From JAABUE01 sp037440925 (GTDB lineage Bacteria; Chloroflexota; Anaerolineae; Anaerolineales; Villigracilaceae), in the NCBI GenBank assembly GCA_037440925.1, contig JBBITF010000008.1, forward strand, positions 11,617 to 75,616: a DNA stretch of 64,000 nt. Direction: 5' to 3'. A program made the position numbers and the translations under genes. The first letter of the stretch is position 1, and every line of letters begins with the position of its first letter. Positions 57,887 to 64,000 of this stretch are shown here, in pieces. The notes below the pieces were generated by a model. That model was not told where the DNA came from. It ran no database searches and saw only the letters and a list, made by a program, of their open reading frames with translations.

Positions 57887-59662
57887 TTACGTCGCGGCCA
57901 ACCTTGTACGGTCTAATCCTAACAGGAGAAGTAACCACAATCCCAGCCGTGCTTGAATGCTGGCCTGGATGGCGTGCCGCCCCACTTCGGCGGCATCTCC
58001 GTGCCAGATCAGGTAGAGGTGTGGAAAGAACAACACAAAAAAACTAAGCGCAAGCCAGGCGGGCGCGCCAGCGCGCCACACTTTGCTGTACAGGGCAGCC
58101 CAAAGCGCTGCTACCATGAGTGCGCCTGCCAGCCAGAGCGAATCTGGGAACAGCAAGCCGCCAAACAACCACGCCAGAGGCGGATCATACTGAGACGGCG
58201 CATAGCCGCGCAGATCGCCTGGCGCAAGCAAATCGCCGATGTTTTGCCAGGGAGAGAGCAGCGTATAGGCGGGGTGATCCAGCAAAAAATGAATATAGAC
58301 ATCCTTGCCGCGCTTATACAACCAGCGCTCCATTTCATTCAAAGCGCCCGCATTGAAAATTGCAAAGCCGTTGCTGTCTGCATAGCCGCCGCTCAATGCC
58401 AGCAGGTCGGGCGTTACCGGCATACCGCGCGCCTCGAAGTACGCTACGAACGTTTCGTCTGGCAGGATACGGTGCAAGATGGTGTTGGTCAACGGATAGA
58501 GCCAGCGCGGCAGGGTTGGCGTTTCAGAGATGTGCAGGTTGAACAAACAAAACCAAATGAGCAGGGCGCTGACTGCCCAATAGACTCGCTGGCGCGCAAA
58601 CAGCAGACCAACCAGAATCAAAATTGCCGCTAATAACAATCCAAGATATACGTTCGTCTCGCGCGCGCCAATCCACCAGACAAGCAGGAAGAGCAGGACA
58701 AGCAGCATCTTCCAGCGCCACTTCCGCAGCAGCGCAAACCAGGTTGCCAGGATTGCTGCCATCAGCGAAATCGAAAGCGATTCGCTTTGGGTGATGTGAT
58801 TCCACATTTGCACGGAAGGCGCCAGGCTGAAACCTAACAACAGGCCAAAGGTAGCCACTCTTAGCCAGCCCGAATGGAGATAACAACCCATGCTCCATGC
58901 CAATGCCAGCCAGGCCAGCGCCGAGAGCGCCGTTTGCGCTGCGTCAATTGCAAGTGGAGAACTGCCCGTTAGTTTGTAGAGCGCGGCTGCGCCCCAGGGT
59001 TTGGTGTGCATCCATAGGCCGCTGTCGTTCCAGCCATAGTGAATGGCGGGGAAAATGTAGTCAATGCTATCGGGAAGCCATTGCGCCTGTTGCACTTGCA
59101 GGTGGCTGCTGAGTTGCAGTGCCAGGTAGCCTAGTGCCAGGCCGCCCATGACCAGATGCTGCTGATTGGTCAAGGCAGTGGGCAGCGTAGAGACAGGCAA
59201 GGGGAAAAATTGACTCAACCAGTCCAAAATGGGCTGGCGAAGAACTGCCAACAGAAGCAGAGCCGCCAAACCGCTGGCAAAAGCCAGCCAGAGAAGCGAT
59301 GGCTGGAGACGCCCAAAGTAAGCGAAACGCCGAATGAACGGAAACCAGCCCAAGCCGGCCGGAAGCGAAACAGAGAAAACCCCAACGGCGAGGAAAAATA
59401 GTTCGAACAAATGTTGCCGCTTGGCAAGCCAGGCTTCGAGTCTATCTGTTGGCTTCGTCCACAGCCAAAACAGGCCCAGCAACAGGCATGCCAGCGCCGA
59501 CCCCTGCATAAGCAGCATCCCCCAACGTCCCGCTGAAAAGCCCAAGAAACCGCCGCTCTCGGAGGGTTCTGCCAGCAGAGAAGCAACGGCCAAAACCCCG
59601 CCCAGCGTCGTCGCTGCCAGGTAGACAAAGACGATTTTCAGCCTACAACTGAACTTTTGCAT
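57887..59662 (-). CDS. Polytopic membrane protein, function unknown
   Basis: A 591-residue membrane protein with about twelve predicted helices and large outside loops, opening with a signal anchor (IVFVYLAATTLGGVLAVASLL). The layout of a first loop with LPDSIDYIFPAIHYGWNDSGLWMHT resembles GT-C glycosyltransferases of the PMT or DUF type, but no catalytic motif can be fixed. ATG 59662 follows AGGAG. It is the last gene leftward of the Suf cluster and convergent with the module cassette. Confidence 0.72.
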   Translation of the reverse strand: MQKFSCRLKIVFVYLAATTLGGVLAVASLLAEPSESGGFLGFSAGRWGMLLMQGSALACLLLGLFWLWTKPTDRLEAWLAKRQHLFELFFLAVGVFSVSLPAGLGWFPFIRRFAYFGRLQPSLLWLAFASGLAALLLLAVLRQPILDWLSQFFPLPVSTLPTALTNQQHLVMGGLALGYLALQLSSHLQVQQAQWLPDSIDYIFPAIHYGWNDSGLWMHTKPWGAAALYKLTGSSPLAIDAAQTALSALAWLALAWSMGCYLHSGWLRVATFGLLLGFSLAPSVQMWNHITQSESLSISLMAAILATWFALLRKWRWKMLLVLLFLLVWWIGARETNVYLGLLLAAILILVGLLFARQRVYWAVSALLIWFCLFNLHISETPTLPRWLYPLTNTILHRILPDETFVAYFEARGMPVTPDLLALSGGYADSNGFAIFNAGALNEMERWLYKRGKDVYIHFLLDHPAYTLLSPWQNIGDLLAPGDLRGYAPSQYDPPLAWLFGGLLFPDSLWLAGALMVAALWAALYSKVWRAGAPAWLALSFFVLFFPHLYLIWHGDAAEVGRHAIQASIQARLGLWLLLLLGLDRTRLAAT

Positions 59663-59764
59663 GTCGAATCTCGGCTCCTGGCCGCAACATCCCTGGGAGG
59701 AACGACGGGGCAAGTTGCCAGCCGCAGCACAAGTGTCGCTCTACAGGCTGCAAAATGTGAGACG

Positions 59765-60112
59765 TTATTCTTTGGGAACGCCCACCTGGAGCATCCCCTC
59801 TACTACGCGCACCGGATAGGCGGGGATATCCACAACGGCAGGCATTTGCATGACCTGGCCTGAACGTATATCGAATTCTGCGCCGTGACGTGGGCAGACG
59901 ATGTTGAAGCCTTCCAGGTCGCCGTCGCCGAGCGGACCGTCATCGTGCGTGCAGACATCGCCAATGGCGAAATATTGTCCTGCAATGTTGAAGACGACAA
60001 TGGGACGGTCGCCCACGTCTACGAAGAGGCGCTCTCCATTGGGCAATTCCGAAACAGGAGCGATTTCGACGTATTCGATTTTAGATTCGTCAAGGGGTGT
60101 ATAGTTGAACAT
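59765..60112 (-). CDS. Rieske-type [2Fe-2S] ferredoxin
   Basis: A 115-residue Rieske protein. The cluster ligands are CTHDDGPLGDG (C-x-H) and CPRHGAEFD (C-x2-H), spaced as in ferredoxins of non-haem oxygenases. It has no membrane anchor. Being encoded next to sufS-sufU is common and suggests a role near Fe-S assembly or maturation, not in the respiratory bc complex. ATG 60112 follows a purine-rich AGG. Confidence 0.9.
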   Translation of the reverse strand: MFNYTPLDESKIEYVEIAPVSELPNGERLFVDVGDRPIVVFNIAGQYFAIGDVCTHDDGPLGDGDLEGFNIVCPRHGAEFDIRSGQVMQMPAVVDIPAYPVRVVEGMLQVGVPKE

Positions 60113-60120
60113 GGAGGTAA

Positions 60121-60165
60121 ATACATGTGTACGTGTCTATTTGCCACTTGCACACTTGCCTGCTC
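60121..60165 (-). repeat. Weak relative of the CAGGTA repeat between sufU and the Rieske gene
   Basis: Minus strand reading gives AGGCAAGTGTGCAAGTGG and TAGACACGTACACATG, resembling the repeat at 61815-61866 in its CAAGT and GACA blocks but with many changes. Present only as a possible decayed copy. Confidence 0.3.
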
Positions 60166-60561
60166 TCACTCTACCAACTCATCGCTTGCTTCGCCGAGGC
60201 CATACACGCCTGCTTTCAACACTTTGAGCGACAGCAAGGCGCATTTCAGCCGCACGGGGCCAAGGTCAATGCCAAGCATATCCAGAACATCTTGCTTGTT
60301 GAGGCGTTTTACCTCTTCGAGAGGTTTGCCGATGATAGACTCAATCAATAAATCTGCTGAGGCTTGCGAGATAGCGCAGCCCTTTCCATCGAAGGCCGCT
60401 TCTTTGATGAGGCCATCTGCCCCTACACGAATGGTAACCTCGATATGATCTCCGCATAGTGGGTTATCATCTTCGAAATAAATATCATGCGGGTCGAGAT
60501 GACCGCGATATAGCGGGGTTTTGTATCGTTCGATGATTTGTTCGCGATAGAGGTCGTCCAT
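60166..60561 (-). CDS. sufU: SufU-type Fe-S scaffold / sulfur acceptor
   Basis: SufU accepts persulfide sulfur from SufS. The 131-residue protein has the conserved cysteines in NPLCGDHIEV, GKGCAISQASAD and LKCALLSLKVL, and the N-terminal YREQIIERYKTP. It lies 8 nt after the sufS stop, so the two are cotranscribed. The start ATG 60561 was chosen because longer readings overlap sufS in a different frame. Confidence 0.93.
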   Translation of the reverse strand: MDDLYREQIIERYKTPLYRGHLDPHDIYFEDDNPLCGDHIEVTIRVGADGLIKEAAFDGKGCAISQASADLLIESIIGKPLEEVKRLNKQDVLDMLGIDLGPVRLKCALLSLKVLKAGVYGLGEASDELVE

Positions 60562-60569
60562 GAGACTGT

Positions 60570-61793
60570 TTACCCAAACACCTTTTTGACGTGATAGATG
60601 CCTTCGATCAGCAAATCTACTTCTTCTTTCAAATTGTACAAATAGAAACTGGCGCGGGTAGTGGCTGTGATGCCAAACTTCTCGTGTAAAGGTTGAGCGC
60701 AGTGATGACCGGCGCGGACGGCAATTCCCTTGCCATCTAGGATTTGCGCCACGTCGTGGGGATGCACCCCTTCGAGTGTGAACGCGGTCACGCCACCCTT
60801 GTGCTGCGCGCTGGGCCCAAACACGGTCACGCCTGGAATTTCTTCCAACCGCTCGAGAGCATATTCCGTTATCTCGCGTTCGTGCGCCGCGATAGCGTCC
60901 ATCCCAATCGAAGTCAGGTAATCTACGGCTGCGCCCAAACCAACCGCTTCTGCGATGGCCGGCGTGCCAGCCTCGTACTTGTGCGGTAGAGAATTGGGTA
61001 TGAAAGAGCGCAGGTGGACGGTCTTGATCATATCGCCCCCGCCGAGAAAGGGCGGCATGGCTTCCAGCAAGGCTGCTTTTCCGTATAGGATGCCAATGCC
61101 GGTGGGGCCGCACATTTTGTGTCCAGAAAAAGCCAGGAAATCCACATCCAGAGCGCGCACATCCACAGCGAAATGCGGCACCGACTGCGCCCCGTCCAAC
61201 AAGGTCAAGGCGCCGGCTGCGTGAGCCAGTGAGATGATCTCTGTGGCTGGGTTGACGGTGCCGAGGACGTTGGACATGTGGGTAAACGAGACCAACTTCG
61301 GGCTTTGGTTCAGAAGCGCGCGGTAAGCGTCCAAATCGAGCAAGCCGTCATCGGTTACAGGGATAAATTCGAGACGAATCCCCCGTTCTTGTTCTAACAT
61401 GTGCCAGGGCACCAGGTTGGAGTGATGCTCCATTTCGGTCAAAATCACCAGGTCGCCTTTTTTCAGGTTGGCGCGTCCCCAGGTGTAGGCTACCAGATTG
61501 ATGGACTCGGTCGTATTGCGGGTATAGATGATTTCCTTTGCCGAATCTGCATGGATGAAACGCGCAATCTTCTCACGCGCGTCCTCGTATAAAGCCGTGG
61601 CTTCTTCTGCCAGCGTATGCACGCCGCGGTGAATATTGGCATTCGAGCGCCGATAAAACTCGTTCATCGCCTCGATGACGGCGAGAGGCTTTTGTGAGGT
61701 AGCCGTGGAATCAAGGTAAATCACGCGTGCGCCGCTGGCGGTCTTGCGCTCAAGAATGGGGAATTGCTTGCGAATCTCAGTTGCGTTTAGCAT
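60570..61793 (-). CDS. sufS: Cysteine desulfurase SufS
   Basis: SufS takes sulfur from cysteine for Fe-S assembly, using PLP. The 407-residue protein has the PLP lysine in FSGHKMCGPTGIG and the catalytic cysteine in RAGHHCAQP, plus NIHRGVHTLAEEAT. ATG 61793 is preceded by neither a clear ribosome-binding site nor a TATAAT; a CAGGTA-type repeat lies upstream. Together with sufU it serves the scaffold SufB/SufD encoded upstream. Confidence 0.95.
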   Translation of the reverse strand: MLNATEIRKQFPILERKTASGARVIYLDSTATSQKPLAVIEAMNEFYRRSNANIHRGVHTLAEEATALYEDAREKIARFIHADSAKEIIYTRNTTESINLVAYTWGRANLKKGDLVILTEMEHHSNLVPWHMLEQERGIRLEFIPVTDDGLLDLDAYRALLNQSPKLVSFTHMSNVLGTVNPATEIISLAHAAGALTLLDGAQSVPHFAVDVRALDVDFLAFSGHKMCGPTGIGILYGKAALLEAMPPFLGGGDMIKTVHLRSFIPNSLPHKYEAGTPAIAEAVGLGAAVDYLTSIGMDAIAAHEREITEYALERLEEIPGVTVFGPSAQHKGGVTAFTLEGVHPHDVAQILDGKGIAVRAGHHCAQPLHEKFGITATTRASFYLYNLKEEVDLLIEGIYHVKKVFG

Positions 61794-61814
61794 AGGAATA
61801 AGCACGTATCACGC

Positions 61815-61866
61815 GCTACCTGTACACCTGATACTTGTCTACCTGTGTACTTGATACCTGTGTACT
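61815..61866 (-). repeat. CAGGTA repeat upstream of sufS
   Basis: On the minus strand AGTACACAGGTA appears twice, then ACAAGTATCAGG and TGTACAGGTAG. It contains the 17-nt sequence found before murE (12859-12875). It overlaps the last codon of the upstream gene. Confidence 0.65.
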
Positions 61867-62224
61867 AATAATCGGGAATCACCTTTTCCTTTTTCGACGT
61901 CTTCCTGGCGGGCCGAATATGCTCGGAGGTGAGCGGATACCACAGGATACGGTCTGGCACCATCCAACCATCTGTCAGGAAGACGTTGGAACGGAATTGT
62001 ACTGCTACCATTTTATGATCTACCTGTACGACGATACCTTTCAGCCAGCCGCGGGTGCGTTCCTTGGCAATTTCGTGGTCGCAAAAAACTTCTACGCTGT
62101 CGCCCACCTCGAAGGAATGTTCGGCGCCTGGCGCACGCATATAAGAAAATTGTGTGCGGTTCAATCGCTCGACTTTTCGCGTTTCTGCGCTGTTTGTGGT
62201 CCGTTTTGTCTTTAAGATGGTCAT
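61865..62224 (-). CDS. Conserved hypothetical protein within the Suf region
   Basis: A 119-residue protein I do not recognise. It opens MTILKTKRTTNSAETRKVERL, then HSFEVGDSVEVFCD, TRGWLKGIVVQVDHKMVAVQF, WMVPDRILWYPL and a basic tail (RPARKTSKKEKVI). The GDSVEVF...GWLKGIVVQVDHKMVAVQF pattern is like a small SH3-type or KOW-type barrel. Basic N- and C-terminal tails suggest nucleic-acid or membrane contact. It is between sufD and sufS on the same strand. Confidence 0.7.
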   Translation of the reverse strand: MTILKTKRTTNSAETRKVERLNRTQFSYMRAPGAEHSFEVGDSVEVFCDHEIAKERTRGWLKGIVVQVDHKMVAVQFRSNVFLTDGWMVPDRILWYPLTSEHIRPARKTSKKEKVIPDY

Positions 62225-62340
62225 TCCAAGCCTCAAGGATTGAAAATTTAGTCATTTTCTCAAAGAACTGGAAACCTTTAATGTACTTTTTGTAACTGCC
62301 TGACCGTTGATAAAGAATGGTTACTTTGTGGAGAAACCAT

Positions 62341-62383
62341 CCACGAATAGGCCACGAACGCTTGCCGGGAACGCTATTCGTGG
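62341..62383 (-). repeat. Inverted repeat with CCACGAATAG arms
   Basis: CCACGAATAG at 62341-62350 pairs perfectly with CTATTCGTGG at 62374-62383. The enclosed sequence also repeats CACGAAC/ACG. Read on the minus strand the region carries several CACGAAT words, the type of repeat often dispersed in intergenic DNA. It lies between sufD and the hypothetical gene (62225-62471, no other feature). Confidence 0.5.
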
Positions 62384-62471
62384 ATTCGTGAAGCATTCGT
62401 GGGCGGTTTGCTATCAGAAAAGACGCGCGTGGATGGTTATTCCAAAAAAGAAATTATTATCACATTTTTGA

Positions 62472-63815
62472 TCATTCGCCAAGCATTTTGTGCAAAGTGG
62501 CGTTTTGGAATCGTTCTCGCACACCTTCGAAAGGAATGCGCTGCATAATGGGGTCGAAGAAACCTTGCACCAATAAAATTTGCGCATCTTTGATCGGAAT
62601 GCCGCGTGATTGCAGGTAAAAGAGCGGTTCTTCTTCCAGTTTACCAACTGTGGCGCCATGCGTGCAGCGCACATCGTCGGCGCAGATTTCGAGGCCGGGG
62701 ATGCTGTCGGCGCGGGCGCGTTCATCCAGCACGAGATTGCGGTTGGCCTGGTAGCCGTCGGTTTTTTGAGCGCCAGGAGCAACATAAATCATGCCCTGCC
62801 AGACCGAGCGGCTCTTGCCCTTCAACGCGCCCTTGAAGAGCAGGTCGCTGGTGGTGTTGGGCGCCAGGTGATTTTGCTGCGTGTCGTGGTCGAGATGCTG
62901 ATTGCCGTCTGTAAAGTAAAAGCCGGACATGCGTCCCTGTGCGCCTTCGCCTGCCAGGTCGAGTTCGGAGAAATTCTTGGTCAGGCGCGAGCCGATGGCG
63001 CCGAAAATCCAATCCAGTTGGGCATCGCGTTCAACACGGACGCGCTCGTGGCTAAAGTTCCAGACGTGGCGGCCCCAGGATTGCAGTTCAACAAATTTTA
63101 GAGTTGCGCCCTGCAACACCTGAATTTCGACAATTCCGGCGTGCATTGCATTGAGACCGGTTTCATCGGGGCTGGCGGATTCATGGACGTAAGTAACCGA
63201 AGCGCCTTCATCTACCAGCACAAGCAGGTGCGAAACATGCGCAAAAGCGCCCGGCCCCCATAAAATGCTGTGCAGCGGGGCCTCGACCTGGAGTCCTTTC
63301 GGGACGTACAGCACGACACCGTTTTGGGCAAACGCACCCGCCAGGGCAGCAAACTTACCTTCTTCAGGGTTGACCACGCGCCCAATCATGCGGGCAACCA
63401 GGTCAGGGTGTTCGCGCTCCGCGGTGAGCAGGTCGGTAAAAATGACGCCTTGCGCAGCCAGTGTTTGGTCCAGTTCAACTGTCGCCCCGCCAGGAAGCAA
63501 GACAATCTGACCGCCGGGTTGACCATCGGCCAGGGGCATCATCAGATCTTCGCGCACCGGCGGCAAGTCTTCGTATGCGCCCGGTTTGGGGAAGGTAAAT
63601 TGATCTGCCGAGAGTTGGCGAATATCGGTGCGCCGCCAGGCTTCCAGCGAGGGATCGGGCAGGGCTGCTTTCTGGAAGCAGTTCCAGGCCCGCAGGCGAT
63701 ATTCTTGCAAGGCGCCCTCGGCGCGGACATCTGACTCGGTGAAGGAAAAGGCTTTTGCAGCCGAGTCGAAACGGCGAGAGCGTGAGGCGACAACGACTTT
63801 CGGTTTTTCTTCCAT
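62472..63815 (-). CDS. sufD: Fe-S cluster assembly protein SufD
   Basis: SufD is part of the SufBCD scaffold for Fe-S clusters. The 447-residue protein shows the SufB/D core: VRVERDAQLDWIFGAIGSRLTKN, GEGAQGRMSGFYFTDGNQHLDHDTQQNH, RSVWQGMIYVAPGAQKTDGYQ and CADDVRCTHGATVGKLEEEPLFYLQSRGI with the conserved Cys/His. ATG 63815 follows GTGAGAAAA. It ends without a clear terminator. SufB precedes it by 45 nt. Confidence 0.94.
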   Translation of the reverse strand: MEEKPKVVVASRSRRFDSAAKAFSFTESDVRAEGALQEYRLRAWNCFQKAALPDPSLEAWRRTDIRQLSADQFTFPKPGAYEDLPPVREDLMMPLADGQPGGQIVLLPGGATVELDQTLAAQGVIFTDLLTAEREHPDLVARMIGRVVNPEEGKFAALAGAFAQNGVVLYVPKGLQVEAPLHSILWGPGAFAHVSHLLVLVDEGASVTYVHESASPDETGLNAMHAGIVEIQVLQGATLKFVELQSWGRHVWNFSHERVRVERDAQLDWIFGAIGSRLTKNFSELDLAGEGAQGRMSGFYFTDGNQHLDHDTQQNHLAPNTTSDLLFKGALKGKSRSVWQGMIYVAPGAQKTDGYQANRNLVLDERARADSIPGLEICADDVRCTHGATVGKLEEEPLFYLQSRGIPIKDAQILLVQGFFDPIMQRIPFEGVRERFQNATLHKMLGE

Positions 63816-63860
63816 AAGTATTTTCTCACGGGGTAAACTGCGCACGTCTAAAAACCTGCA

Positions 63861-64000
63861 CTACCCGATGCTCCCTTCCATCTGCAATTGAATCAGGCGG
63901 TTCATCTCGACCGCGTATTCCATCGGTAGTTCCTTGACGAGCGGCTCGATGAAGCCGGAGACAACCATGGTGGTGGCTTCTTCTTCGCTCAGGCCGCGCG
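63861..64000 (-). CDS. sufB: SufB, C-terminal end (runs off the right edge)
   Basis: The last 46 codons read RGLSEEEATTMVVSGFIEPL, then PMEYAVEMNRLIQLQMEGSIG and TAG at 63861-63863. The SEEEA...V..GF.EP pattern is the conserved C-terminus of SufB. The rest of the gene, and probably sufC, lies beyond the window. Confidence 0.93.
   Translation of the reverse strand, partial: RGLSEEEATTMVVSGFIEPLVKELPMEYAVEMNRLIQLQMEGSIG

Noticed and set aside
60562..61113. Upstream extension of the sufU reading frame
   Set aside because: It lies inside sufS in a different frame and is Arg/His-rich; SufU proteins begin at the MDDLYREQ segment.

Overview
The window looks like a chromosomal piece of a Chloroflexota (Anaerolineae-type) bacterium. 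This rests on gene content and protein style, not on a database match: a split complex I operon with two tandem nuoM genes, a b-delta fusion in an ATP synthase F0-only operon, a DUF2089/YvlB-type cassette, a zinc-ribbon LysM protein and a secreted protein with GYPI...VQYF repeats. Two 100-N runs (37164-37263 and 48520-48619) show that this is a scaffolded draft or metagenome assembly; both interrupt genes. Protein-coding density is high, and many genes sit in short same-strand runs with start/stop overlaps.

Layout. 1-831 (minus): the start of threonine synthase and a transposase remnant. 1121-10367 (plus): complex I membrane arm nuoA-(terminator)-nuoHJKLMMN, without the B, C, D, I, E, F or G genes. 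10421-12801 (plus): F0 genes atpZ/I-atpB-atpE-atpF, the last carrying a delta-like C-terminus; the F1 genes are absent. 12888-30219 (plus): murE, a conserved hypothetical, an SLC13/RCK transporter, a hydantoinase, a carbonic-anhydrase-like protein, long NfeD, a UMF1 transporter, an SDR/epimerase/ThDP-enzyme trio, lipA, two alpha/beta hydrolases and a PknB-type kinase with five C-terminal repeats of exactly 46 residues. 30265-44208 (minus): hydrolase/cyclase, MFS, LysM protein, DUF1330, spermidine-synthase-like fusion, CNNM/CorC protein, selD with an in-frame UGA (selenocysteine), an SPFH protein, a secreted repeat protein, and wecB-wecC for UDP-ManNAcA. 44544-51785 (plus): short NfeD plus slipin, GNAT, membrane acyltransferase, a Tat-exported alkaline-phosphatase-superfamily protein, RNase D, a beta-CASP nuclease and tRNA-Ser(CGA). 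51856-55009 (minus): MBL hydrolase, DUF58, MoxR ATPase. 55357-57873 (plus): a four-gene cassette in which every product carries the same ~30-residue helical module. 57887-64000 (minus): membrane protein and a Suf iron-sulfur cluster region (sufB-sufD-hypothetical-sufS-sufU-Rieske).

How it fits together. The first 12.8 kb encode proton pumping and the membrane half of ATP synthase, so their soluble partners must be encoded elsewhere. The Suf genes supply Fe-S clusters needed by complex I, LipA and the Rieske protein. SelD supplies selenophosphate and itself appears to use selenocysteine, implying SelA/SelB/tRNA-Sec elsewhere. Several genes have a TATAAT box only 6-10 nt from ATG and no ribosome-binding site, suggesting leaderless transcripts. 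Non-coding gaps hold small hairpin repeats (37048-37163, 44286-44334, 27552-27568), a 17-nt repeat upstream of murE and sufS, and remnants of a transposase and of nfeD.
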